Of a DNA stretch of 64,000 bases, positions 45,761 through 56,181 are shown piece after piece. The notes under the pieces are model-generated. The model did no database searches, was not told where the DNA came from, and was given only the letters and a program-made list of their open reading frames with translations. The stretch is from Dryobates pubescens (Eukaryota > Chordata > Aves > Piciformes > Picidae). The translations under genes and the position numbers were made by a program. Each line of letters begins with the position of its first letter. Within the stretch, counting starts at the first letter, position 1. The stretch lies in the NCBI RefSeq assembly GCF_014839835.1, contig NC_071633.1, forward strand, positions 19,397,001 through 19,461,000, in the 5' to 3' direction.

Positions 45761-47500
45761 GGAGCAGCAAAGGGGAAAGCCACCAAGCGCCGGCACGATC
45801 TCGCCTTCCCTGCCCGTAGTCAGGGCTCGGTGCCAGCGCCGCAGCCGGTGACCCCGCTGTGCCTTCCGGCAGAGCCTGGGGGAGCAGCTCCGCTGGAGCA
45901 GCCGATACTGCCATCTCCAAAACCTGAGCTGCCTCCTCAAGGCAAAGCTTGGGCAGTACCTGACAACGCGTACTCCCCACAGAGGAAGCACTGTCATGTA
46001 AGAACCAAACAGAATCCAGAAGCTGCAAGCCCACAAATGCTGAAGCCACCACCTTCAAGCGGTTCTGTGTCCCAGCCTCCACCCCATGCCCTCCACCCAC
46101 TGTCGGGACCAGAAGAGCCCTCTGGGGACTCCCAGTGGCTGGGCATGCTCTCTGACCTGGCCAGATCCATCCTCCTTATAGCCGAGGCTGCATCAAGACC
46201 CAGAAAGCAGCCTTCAGCACTCGCTGCAGAGCCTTTGGTGAGCTCCAGTGCATCCAGGATGCTTTCAGAACCAAGGACATCCTCTGGATCTCAAGAGCTG
46301 TCCTTCCCCCTGGACGAAGGAGTCACCTCCAGTCGGATACCCTTTCTGCCAACAGCTTCAGTACAGCCACTGTCGCCCCCCTGCCCAGCAGTGTCCCCTC
46401 ACCCCACCTCACCAGCAGTGGTTTGTGACTCATCCAGCTGGAACCCAGGTGTTGCCTTTGGGCATGAGGATTCCTGCTCTGATTCTTCTGGAGAGGAGGA
46501 TGTGGCTGATCTTGCCTCCCCTTTCAGAGCAGAACAGAAGGGTGCTGCTTCCACATCAGAAAATCCATCTTTCCCCCAGTTTTTGAGAAGATTGGCTAAT
46601 CTGGTTGGGTTTCATTTAATTCCACTCCAGGAGTCGGCAGGGAGCCTCATGGATCAGTACCTGGGTCAAAGCCCCTCCTGCAACAGAGTTGCTGTGCCCT
46701 TGCACCCTGTCTTGGACAGGCTGGTAAAGAAAGTGTGGCAGGCACCGCACGCTGCGCTCCCTGTGTCCCAGGAAGTGGAGAGGAAATACCTCCTCCCCGA
46801 GGACGCGGTGGGTTACAGCTCTCAGCCTGCCCACAAGAGCGTGGGAGTGGAAGCAGCAGCAGCGAGGGAGAAGGGCAGAGGGGAGCCCAGCTCTGCACCC
46901 CAGAGCCCCCAGCTGCAGCCCCTGCAGTCGTTTGGCCGGAAGGTTTACCGGGCGGCGGCCGCAGCCCTTCGCGTGGTGGACTACGAGGTCTACATGGCCA
47001 GAGGGCAAGCTGAGCTCTGGAAGAAAGTTTCTGTGCTGACAAAGAAACTGCCTCAGGACCTTCATCAGGCCTTGCAGAACATTGCCCTCGAGGGCACCGA
47101 CCTGGCCAGGCACCAGCTGCAAGCAGCCTTTGACGCAGGGGACACGCTGGCGAGAGCTGCTGCCTTGGCGGTGGATGCGCAGCGGTCTGCTTGGCTGCAA
47201 GCCGCCGGCTTCCAGCAGGAGGTGCAGGCAAAGCTTCAGAACTTACCCTACACGGGGAAGGATCTGTTTGGGGAGCAGGTGGAAGCCGCCTTGCAAAGGG
47301 CTGAAGAGAGGCAGGCAACGCTGCGCTTCCTGCGCTCCGTGTACTGCCCCCCTGCCCCCGCGCGGCGGCGCCGGGAAGGGGAAGGCTCCGCTGCACAAGC
47401 CGGCGTTCACCTCCACGCTGTGCTTCAAAGGCATGCAGCGCTCTCCTGGGAAGGGGACCCCGCCACGGTAGCAGCACCAAGCGGTCTTTATTCCCTCTGA
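45506..47500 (+). CDS. DIRS-type retrotransposon Gag-derived protein, probably domesticated
   Basis: Uninterrupted 664-codon ORF, looking whole. ATG 45506 is the first in frame; a second ATG lies five codons on. Seen: an N-terminal Cys/His motif (C18, C20, H30, C33, C36, H41, C46, C49; core HDRCVLCLGAGH), a long Ser/Pro-rich and presumably disordered middle with the acidic patch DSSGEED, and a helical C-terminal half from about residue 350 (LDRLVKKVWQAPHAALPVS near 404; FGRKVY at 476; SAWLQAAGFQQEVQ near 561; DLFGEQVEAAL near 587). From memory, the CVxCLG..H motif and the FGRKVY / WLQxxGF / LPxxGxxLF series are hallmarks of DIRS Gag, the family that also donated the LAP2alpha-specific domain. 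No reverse transcriptase, RNase H or recombinase ORF is nearby. Function unknown; nuclear or chromatin roles by analogy with LAP2alpha would be a guess. Confidence 0.75.
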   Translation: MAAGRMAAGGPAPGPRQCPCGRRISITDEHDRCVLCLGAGHDPLGCGVCAAMAPCAARLRGKQLRALLQARPGAGTDPLPGRVSCGAAKGKATKRRHDLAFPARSQGSVPAPQPVTPLCLPAEPGGAAPLEQPILPSPKPELPPQGKAWAVPDNAYSPQRKHCHVRTKQNPEAASPQMLKPPPSSGSVSQPPPHALHPLSGPEEPSGDSQWLGMLSDLARSILLIAEAASRPRKQPSALAAEPLVSSSASRMLSEPRTSSGSQELSFPLDEGVTSSRIPFLPTASVQPLSPPCPAVSPHPTSPAVVCDSSSWNPGVAFGHEDSCSDSSGEEDVADLASPFRAEQKGAASTSENPSFPQFLRRLANLVGFHLIPLQESAGSLMDQYLGQSPSCNRVAVPLHPVLDRLVKKVWQAPHAALPVSQEVERKYLLPEDAVGYSSQPAHKSVGVEAAAAREKGRGEPSSAPQSPQLQPLQSFGRKVYRAAAAALRVVDYEVYMARGQAELWKKVSVLTKKLPQDLHQALQNIALEGTDLARHQLQAAFDAGDTLARAAALAVDAQRSAWLQAAGFQQEVQAKLQNLPYTGKDLFGEQVEAALQRAEERQATLRFLRSVYCPPAPARRRREGEGSAAQAGVHLHAVLQRHAALSWEGDPATVAAPSGLYSL

Positions 47501-48177
47501 CACCAGAAGGGGAATTCAAAGAGCCTGAGGTAGTGAGCTGCTCAGTCAGGCTCGGGAGCCGAGAGCCATCCCTGTGAGCAGCTGGGCTGCCTTTGGTTTC
47601 CTTCCCCTCTTGTGGTTTGGACTCCTAAGCTTTGTTAGGTGTGACTGGAAATGGGTGCCCACAGCTCCACTCCTCAACTGCTGAGAGTGCTCCAGGGACC
47701 CCTCTGACTGGAGGGCTGCACACAGGCTGGTTGCTCCTGGCAAAGCCAGCAGGCTGTAGGGAGCAGGACAGCCTAAGGAGGAAAGAGCCAGACAAGTTCG
47801 GGCCAGGGGGGGATTGCTCCACCCCTTGCAGGCCAAGGCAAGAGGCTCCTGCAGAAGCTGTGGCAGTGCACAAACCTTCTGCAGAGTTGGGTTCCTGGGT
47901 GGCTTGAGGTTGGGTTTCAGCACAGCCAGCTGGGCTGGCTCCTGGGCTGGGGCAGCCTGGTGTGCATTTGTTTTTCTTTCAGCTGCACTGCTGCTCTCTC
48001 AGGGAAGGAATTAAGCAATGCCTGCTGCTGTGTGTGGTGTGAGGGGCTGAAAATGCTCTCTCTCCCCACAAGGATTTGTCTAGCTGGAAGCCTGAGAGGC
48101 AGCACTTCCCCGGCACAGCCCTTCTGCTGCAGGTGAGGCAGCCTGGCAGCTGGGACAGGACTTTGCCTTCCTCCTTA

Positions 48178-48183
48178 AATAAA
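48178..48183 (+). terminator. Polyadenylation signal for the Gag-derived gene
   Basis: AATAAA about 680 bp after the stop at 47500, followed by a T/G-containing stretch (gtcactttccttg). It would give a single-exon transcript of roughly 2.8 kb starting near 45420. Confidence 0.5.
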
Positions 48184-50106
48184 GTCACTTTCCTTGCAAG
48201 GAAAACACTCTGGCTGGGGGAAGTTATTCTCAGCTTGCTGTTGGGATGGGTTTCTGCCTTGCAGGTGAGGCACAAGGCCTGTTACAAGGGCTTGGCTAAG
48301 CCAGGGCAGAAGGACACAGCTCAGGTCAGGACACAGGTGTTGGGCTGCTGTTTTGCAAGGGGAACATTTGCAAGTGAAGCTCCAGCTCCAGGCAGCCATT
48401 CCCACCAGGGCTCACCTTCCCACTGGAAGGGGAGAGTAAATTACTGAGAAGTCTAAAGCAATCCCAACCCTGCCACAAAGAGGAAGATTCTGTTCTCTGC
48501 AGAAAGGGAAGTGCCTGACCCAAGGGCCCTGTCTGGAGGCAGCTGGAAGGGAGGGATAGAAGCAGCTCCTCCTCCTCTCTTTCAGGTGGCTCTCAGTAGT
48601 GCCTGCCCTGAAATGCAGCCCAGGACTCAGAGTTCAGCCTCCCCAGTGACCTTTCCTGAGGTGAGACCCTTGGGACATCCCTGCTGCTGGCAGGTAGCAA
48701 GAGAGGTGGTAGCAGCTTGGAGGGGCAATAATGAAGTGAGCCTCAGCATTCCAGCTTGGTGCAAAGGGGCTGAAGTTGACCTTGCTCCCCCTTGCTGCTG
48801 CAGATGGGACCAAGGGCGTGTGAGAAGGAATGCCCAAGGCCACCTCAGCTTGGCCTCTTGAGCAAGTGTTCATTCCTCAGGGGTGTAGGATGCTGCAGGG
48901 CCCATGGCACAGCGCTCAGGGGACTCAGGGAGAGGGTGGGTGTGGAAGGAGCAAGCTCAGACCAGTCTGAGAGACACTGACAGGTGCTGACTGCAGCCCC
49001 TGATCCTGCTGGCCTGCTCTTCCCCAGCCTGGGGTTGGACCTCTCGCTGCCCAGGATCAGCAGCACGCCTGAAGGAAGCACCTTGTGTCGTGGTGGAAGC
49101 AGTGCAGTGCTGTCTTGCAACCCTTTCTCTGAGGGTCTTCTGGAAGCTCCCTTGATGAGGCATAAAAGCTGCCAGAGCAAAGCTGTGCCCAGAGCTAGAG
49201 CTGCTCCTGCCTGGCAAACACAACAGAGCCATTTGGCTTGGGTAGGAATTGCTCTCCCAGAAGCCACCTGCAGTGCCCCTGTCTCAAGAGAGAGATGCAG
49301 GTGCCCAGGGGCTTCTCCCCCGAGGTGCCAAGGAAGGGAGCAGCCTGGCTCAGGAGAAGCAGAAAAGCCCCAGGGGAAGGTAAATCCCTCAAGTTGCCAG
49401 CACAGAGCACTGCTCCAGCCTGCTCCTGGCTGTTGTGCCTGGCTGGCAGTGCTGTGCTGAGCTGTGCCCAGCAGCTGCACGTGTGGTACCTCTGGAAGGC
49501 TTTTAGGCATCAGCACAGAGAGCATGGAGAAGAGGCAGCAGCGGTGGCACTGCCACCAGCGCCTGCCCTGCTGCAGGCAGCCCAGCCCTTGTGCTCAGGC
49601 TGGCTCTAAATGACACCAAGAGCTTTGCCCTTAGCTGGGAACAAGAGGAGGCTCCCAAAGCATCCCCCAGAGGCTGAGGCTGTGCTAGAGCTGCTGTCAC
49701 TGCAGGTCCTGGGCCTGCTTCTGTCACAGACACATTGCCACCTGGTGCAGGGGTGCCACTGCTTGTCACAGGCAGCTGGTGGCAGCTGGGCAGGGCCTGG
49801 GGCTGCAGGCTGCCTGTGCTCAGCCTTCCAGCTGAGAAGGCCGAGGGGCTGGGGTGGTTTTACCCAGACAGGCTGAGAGCCAGGCTCTTCCTCCTCCAGA
49901 CCCAGCCTGGGGCTGCTTCTGGCTGCCTTTGCCCCAGCCCCTGCCACTGCTTTCTTCCTGTTGCCCATCACGTGGTGCAAAGCACACAGCCCACAGAGGA
50001 GAATCTCCCCGAGTGGCAAACCCCAGCCCCAGAGGGGAACTGCAAGCCTGCAGCCTCGTGCCCTGCGGGTGCTGCCCCGGCCCCCAGGACCCCCCACCAC
50101 GGCAGG
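48184..50106. other. Upstream region of LPXN, no gene recognised
   Basis: Moderately GC-rich with many short ORFs but no recognisable protein. The LPXN promoter and 5' UTR should lie in the last part; no strong CpG island is evident, in keeping with a tissue-restricted haematopoietic gene. Confidence 0.45.
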
Positions 50107-53100
50107 ATGGAGGATTTAGGTAAGCTGGGGCTCTGCAGGGCCAGCCCTACGCCCAGGCTTGGGGCAGGGTCTTGCTTCAGCAGCTCAGAGGAGCTTTGTC
50201 TTTCCGCTGCCTCGGGGTGGGGTGGGGCGGCCCTGAGCGCCCTTCACCCAGCTGCCCACCCCCAGGGCAGGATGCGGCCACCACAAGGGTGCTGCCCTCC
50301 TGAAGGAGTGCTTGCAGCAGGGCTCCTGCTTTCCCCTGCGCCGTCTCTGGCTTGCCAAGCAGCACTCACCAGCCCTCAACTGCACTCCGGCACAACCCCC
50401 GGCAGGGCTGCGCCTCGGGGCCCTTCCCGCAGAGAGCGAAGTGCTGCTTCGGGCTGGCCCTTGGCATCCCCCTGCCCTCACGCTGGGGGAGCAGGGGGAT
50501 TGCCCCCACTCCAGCGCAGCTGCTTCTCCGGCCCCGTGCCCCGGGGCAGGGCTGACCCCCGGCTCCCTTAGACCTTCTGCTGCTCTCTTTGGGGCCGCTC
50601 GGCTCCGCGGTGTGCAGCCAGGATCTGCATCGCTGCTGCCGCAGCCGTTTCCTGCCGCTCCAGTTCTGACCAGGTGCTCGTTCAGCCCCCCGGCTCCGTC
50701 CATCCATCCCTCCCCCCAGGCAGGCGAGGCGGTGAAAGACTTCCCGATCGCTGTAATCGTTAAGAGCACGCTGGGAATCGACCCGAAGGGCTGCGAGCCC
50801 CGAGCGGAGCTAAGCGCGGCTCTTAGGTGGAGCTTAGCGATACAGATGAGTTAGGACGGCTAAGAACTTACTTTACATCGCTGAGGTCCTTTCACTCCTG
50901 GGCTTTCCTTGTCACCTTCTGGTCTTCCAGCGACATCTCTGCTGCATCTCCTCCTCCCCGCTGAGTCTTCCTGCTGGTTTCCAGCTGATCTTTGAGGGCT
51001 AAGAGTTTTTCTCCTGGTCGCTCTGTACCCAGCAGCTGCAGCTTCACCTGAGCTCCAGGCTGGACCAATGCCTGTGTTAATTAAAACACACAAACCTATC
51101 TCCTGTGCTGAAGCCTCTCTCTTCTGCTGCTGGGAAAGCTTCCTAGCAGGCAGGAATTCCAGCAGAGAGAAAACCACCGAGTGGAAAACAATTAGGGACT
51201 CCCCTTCCTTCCTTCCTTCCCAGGGGAGACGCCGCAGGGAGAGCAGCTCCATTGCTGCCCCAGCCACAGCTGGCACAGCTGGCACCAGGCTGAGCTGCTC
51301 CTCCTGCTCCTGGGCTTTCAGCAGCGGCACAAAGCTGCTGTGGGGAGTGCAGAGGCAGGGAAGGCAGCCAGGGGCTGTGGTACCTGACCCAGGGCCCTCT
51401 CTGCAGATGCTCTCCTGGCAGAACTGGAGCAGAGCTCTTGCCCAGCCTCTGAGGACTGCAGGCTGCAGGTGCTGGGCTCCTTCAAGCAGGATCCGGTCCC
51501 AGATGAGCCTCCCACCCTTTGTGGCCATGAAGCCCCAAAGGTAAGGCCTTGGCACAGTGGGGCTGGTGGATGAGACCGGGGCGGTGGTGCCAGGCAGGCA
51601 GAGGGCCAGGGGAGCACCCTGCAGGCTTGGCCACAGAGGTTTGTCCCTCTAGGCACAGATGCCACCTCAGGCTCAGCCTCTGCAGCAGACTTTGAAGACA
51701 GCACCCAGGTAAAACATGGCCTTGGGAGGGCAAAACCATCTGGGGCTCCACTTTGCCTTGCTTGGATACATCCTCTGGGGGCAGCTGACCTACAGCACAC
51801 CAAAGATCAGGTGCAGGAGCTGAGGGGGGTGGGGGGAGTTGTGTACCCTGCATCTCTACAGCACTGCTAAAGTGAGGGCTGAGGTGCCACAGGTGGCCAT
51901 CCCTCCACAGACTGTGCCCTAGAAGGAGAGGGCAGCGCCTTGTGGGGGGATGTTTCTCAGCCTCAGGTACTGTCTGACCTTGGGGTGGAGCCACAGCCTC
52001 CCTCTCTCTCTGCTGTGCCCAGCAGCCCCACGCCAGTCCCACAGCCCCCACCCACGGCAGCTGCCCAGCAGCTGGATGAGCTCCTGGCTGCCCTGGGCCA
52101 GATGCAGAGCAAGGTGAGAGCCTTGTCTGGGGGAGGGGACACCGGGGGCCAGGCCCTCACCAGCCCCTCACCATCCTGCTTTCCTGGCCAGCAGGGCTGC
52201 TTCCTGGCAGAGGCTGCAGGAGAAGGAGCCAAGGCGCCAGCAGAGCCCTCACCCTCACTGGACAACATGCTGGGCAACCTCACCCAGGACCTGCAGCAGC
52301 TGGGCATCACAGCTGCCCCCGCGGGCATCTGTGCCACCTGCCACAAGCCCATCGCCGGCAAGGTGAGCCCTCGCCCTCCTGGTACCCCTCTCTCCTCAGC
52401 TCCTGGCCTCCCCTGGAGCTGCCCTCCCTCCTCCTCGCAGGTCCTCACAGCCCTAGGCAAAACCTGGCACCCTGAGCACTTCACCTGTGCCCACTGCGGG
52501 GAGGAGCTGGGCAGCCAGCCCTTCTTCGAGCGGGACGGGCGGGCATACTGCCAGGAGGACTACCAGCAGGCCTTTGCCCCCCGCTGTGCCTACTGTGCCA
52601 GCCCCATCTGTGAGGTAGGACACCCCCCGGCCCCCTCCATCGCCCTCGGCCTCCACCAACCTCCTCACCTCGCCTCTTCCCGCAGAGAGTCCTCACAGCC
52701 CTGGGCCAGACCTGGCACCCGGAGCACTTCTTCTGTGCTCACTGTGGGAAGGTGTTTGGAGACGAGGGTAGGTGCCAGGTACCCCCTACCCCCGGTACCC
52801 CCTCCAGAGCCCAGCCCCCAGGCCTGTTGCCCCACCCAACATCAGCCCATCCCTTGCCCACCGCCTCCCATCCTGGGCACCCCGCAGCCATGCCCCGCCG
52901 CAAGCCTTCCCCGGGGGGTGCCCACCCTAAGGCTCTCCCCCCAGGTTTCCACGAGCAGAACAAGAAGCCCTACTGCCACCAGGACTTCCTAGCCCTGTTT
53001 GCCCCCCGCTGCCAGGGCTGCGAGCGCCCCGTGACAGACAACTACCTGGCAGCCGTGGGGGGCGCCTGGCACCCCGAGTGCTTCGTCTGTGCGGTGAGTG

Positions 53101-53437
53101 GGCAGCAGGGGAGAGGCCCAGCAGGTGCCCGAGGCTGTGCCAACCTTCTTCATCTCCTTCTACCCCCCAGGACTGCCTGAGAGGCTTTGCTGGCAGCTCC
53201 TTCTTCGAGCTGGAGGGGAGACCCTACTGTGAGCTGCACTTCTACCAGCGGCAGGGCAGCATCTGCCAGGGCTGTGCCCGCCCCGTCACCGGGCGCTGCA
53301 TCACGGCCGGGGGGCGCAAGTACCACCCCGAGCACTTCACCTGTGCCTACTGCCTGGGCCAGCTGCAGAAAGGCAACTTCCACGAGCACCAGGGCAAGAT
53401 GTACTGCCAGGCCTGCCACAAGAAGCTCTTCCTCTGA
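50107..53437 (+). CDS. LPXN: Leupaxin, paxillin-family LD/LIM adaptor
   Basis: Exons: 50107-50119, 51407-51540, 51961-52113, 52192-52362, 52441-52614, 52686-52767, 52945-53093, 53171-53437. They join in frame to 380 aa (human 386). The start MEDL joins exon 2 to make LD1, LDALLAELE. Further LD motifs are QQLDELLAALGQMQ and LDNMLGNLTQDLQQLG. Four LIM domains follow (first CATCHKPIAGK; last CQGCARPVTGRCITAGG to QACHKKLFL). Leupaxin is a focal-adhesion and podosome scaffold binding PYK2/FAK and PTP-PEST in leukocytes and osteoclasts. The acceptor of the third listed exon could be 51961 or 51967. A further segment, 51653-51708, has good splice sites, but its 56 nt cannot be included without shifting frame, so I left it out. 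The N-terminal exon structure is less certain than the LIM exons. Confidence 0.93.
51653..51708 (+). other. LPXN: Exon-like segment in LPXN intron
   Basis: Preceded by a pyrimidine-rich tract ending in ag and followed by cag|gtaaaa. One frame reads TDATSGSASAADFEDSTQ, which would join the next exon well but needs a phase-1 upstream exon; exon 2 ends in phase 0. Could be an alternative exon with a partner I have not found, or a chance match. Confidence 0.35.
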
Positions 53438-53575
53438 GTCCTCTGCCCCACCACCAGCCCCCAGCACCGTCCCTGCCAGGTCAGCCCTGGCATCATCCCT
53501 GCTAAGCTAACCCTGCCTCATGTTGTCCTTGCCAAGCCACAGAGCCTGGGCATTGCTCCCTTGCCCTTCTGAAGC

Positions 53576-53581
53576 AATAAA
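53576..53581 (+). terminator. LPXN: Polyadenylation signal of LPXN
   Basis: AATAAA 139 bp after the LPXN stop, giving a short 3' UTR. It is followed within about 880 bp by the convergent CTNND1 3' end. Confidence 0.8.
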
Positions 53582-54452
53582 ACAGCTGCCCCTGCTCCCT
53601 GCCTTGGCTCTGCTCACTGGTGGCTGCAGGGGCGAGGTGAGGCAAGGTGGGAGGGCTGGAGGCCCCCACGGCCAGCTGCATCCAGCTGTGCTGCCCCTGG
53701 GTGCAAGAGGTTCCCCTCTCCCGGGGTGACTCTGTCACACTCACTTCTACCCCATAAGCCAGAGGGCAGCAGCCCTGCCCTCCCAGGAGCAGGTCAAGCT
53801 CCAGCTGCACTGCACCATGCAGGAACTCAGCACCACCCCAGCCCAGACTTGCTCTGCACCCTACTGCAAGGCTGCTGCAGTAAAAGCTGATGGACAGCAG
53901 GAAGCAGAAAACTGCTCCCTGAAAGGAACGGCCACAAAGCTCCAGCATTTCCTCCTCTACCTTCAGACACAGAGAGGTAAAACCAGAGTGAGTGGAGCTG
54001 GTGTTTGAGCCTGGCTTTGCTGTTCCCCAGCAGGGGATCTGCATGGTTGCAGCCTAGTCCTGCTCTGCCAGGGCAGCCCTGCCTAGAGGGCTCCCCCAGC
54101 AAGGCTTTTCAAGCGGCATCTCTTCACTTGTGCAAAGCCTACCTGGCACCAGAGGTGAGGGAAGACTCAGGGAGAGACCTCCCCAGCTGGGTGCTCTGCA
54201 GAGGGCTTCCAGCTGTCTCCCAAGCACTCTGCAAAGCTGCTGGAGCTCAGCACAAAGCCTCCAATGCTTTCTGTGCTCTCCCCTCCTGGGCTGGGAAGGA
54301 ACACACAATGTCCCACAGCAGCCCCAGAGGGCTCGCCACAAAGTGGCATCTCGCAGGGCTCAGAGGCTGCCCCTGGAAAGGCAATTCTTGAGGGCAGCTG
54401 CGGGAGGAAGGGCCAGGGGGCAGCCTGGGAGGCAGAGAGACACTTTAAAAAC
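53582..54452. other. LPXN-CTNND1 intergenic spacer
   Basis: Short tail-to-tail spacer with no recognised gene or repeat. Confidence 0.5.
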
Positions 54453-54458
54453 TTTATT
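54453..54458 (-). terminator. CTNND1: Polyadenylation signal of CTNND1
   Basis: AATAAA on - about 1.72 kb past the CTNND1 stop. The interval to 56181 reads as 3' UTR and includes an AT-rich run (56119-56146) close to the stop codon. Confidence 0.65.
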
Positions 54459-56118
54459 TATATAAAAAACCCTCATTTTTGTTTCCAAAGCGTTACAAGA
54501 GTGTGCACAGGAATCAGCCCACGGCCCGGGCTGCTCCCCACCCCCCGCCCCGCAGGGCTGGCCCCGGGCAGGAGGGGGGAAGGGAGGAGCCTCTCTTGTT
54601 TTCTTTTTTGGTTCATTTGAAATTCAACATTTAAAAAGGAATTAGTGTTTTACATACTCAGAGGAAAATAGAAGAGTTAGACCCCAGAACAAAACCAAAC
54701 CAAGCTGAGGTGGGGCTGGAGTCAGGGAGGGCTCAGCCAGAGCTGGGAGGGGCTTTGGGGCAGGAGCAAGGCACCAGTTCTGCCCACGGCAGCCTCCCCA
54801 CCCCCCAGACGAGCCCAGAATGGGGAGGGGGCCTGCTCCAGTTTGCAGCCTCCTACAGAGGCTTCCAGTTGCAGAGGGAGCCCAAGGGCTTCCCTAAAGA
54901 TCACAGCACTTAGATACGCTCCCACCACCACCACCACCAGCGCAGAGGGGAGGAAGGTACAGCCCAGCTCCTCTGGCAGCTCACTCTGCCCAGGACAGGC
55001 TGCAGACCAGAGCCCTGCATCCCATCACTGAGAGGGGAGGGAGGGGAGGTGCTGGGATTCCCCCTCCCCAGAAACAGACTTCCAGCCCCACTGCAGACAG
55101 TTAAGGCTCCCCGTGGGGAAGAGCTCAGCCCTGCCAGAAGGCCAGGCCTCCCCTGCCCAGGGAAGCAGCCAGACAGTACGATTCAAAGAGCTATTTCACA
55201 GTGGCAAAAGAAAGGCACGTGTCGAGTCGGGGGCACTGCTGCAGGCAGCTGCTGCCTGCCAGTGGGAGGGGGGATCCTGGCTCTACCTGCTTGCAGCCCT
55301 GCCAGTGCCTGCTCCTCACACCTGGCACACAGTGTGCCCCAAGAAGCCAACCTCTTTCTTCCCAAAAGCCCTGCTGCATCTCCTCCTCCCACAGGGACTC
55401 CTCACCTCCCGTGCAGGGAGGGCCATCCCAAACACCCTGGACTGACCATCTTCCCTACATAAAGATCACTCCTTGCAGTCACTGGGTAGGGGCCAGCAGC
55501 CCCATACAGACCCTTCTGCAGGCCCCAGAGCCAGATCCCCCTTCCCATGTCCCCAGAGCCTCATCTAGAGCAAAGCAAGAGAAGTTATTGCTGTTTTTCC
55601 TTCCCATCACCCCCCCGACGACTCCAGCCTCCCTCACCCCGGCTCTCGCCACCACCAGGGAGGAATGCTCCCACTGTCCCCACAGCCCTGGTTGAAGAGT
55701 GACCCCACAGCAAAAAACCAATATATCCCATAGGCAACAACCCCCCCCCCAAAACCAAAAAGGCAGCAACTGAAGTCCCAGTCTGTCCCTGCAGGTGTCT
55801 GCGTGGCAGAGCGAAGGCTCGGGAGAGAAGGCAGCTCCTGGTCGAGGCAGAGATCCGGAGTCCTTTTGCAGCATGACAGCAGCTGGCCTGGCAGAGGCCA
55901 GCAGGAGGTTTTACCCTCTGAAGGAAGGTGGAGGTGATGGCCAGGAAGGAGGAGTTATTGGTTGAGGTGTCCCAGAACAGGGAGGTGCAGCAGTCTCGAA
56001 GAGGCAGGGCGGCCCCCTGGGGGCCCAGGCCCAGTGGTGTGGCTGGCTTCGTTGGCACAGGCAGTCCAGCAGACAATTCCCAATGAGACAGAAGTGAGTC
56101 TGTTCCACCACGAGGAGT

Positions 56119-56146
56119 TTATATATATTTATATATATAATATATT
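56119..56146. repeat. AT-rich run in CTNND1 3' UTR
   Basis: ttatatatatttatatatat-type sequence, about 35 bp downstream of the CTNND1 stop. It stands out in this GC-rich window. It may be a decayed TA microsatellite or an AU-rich 3' UTR element. Confidence 0.6.
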
Positions 56147-56181
56147 AGCAACCCAGACTGAGTGGAGGCAGGGATGGCAGC

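Noticed and set aside
45752-45819. Apparent 68-bp intron (gtgagc to cccgtag) in the Gag-derived ORF
   Set aside because: Removing it would shift the frame out of the C-terminal domain, and 68 bp is very short for a vertebrate intron; the ORF is continuous without it.
45077-46100. 278- and 319-codon ORFs antisense to the Gag-derived gene
   Set aside because: Low-complexity Arg/Ala/Pro/Gly products of CpG-island sequence, with no domain recognised.
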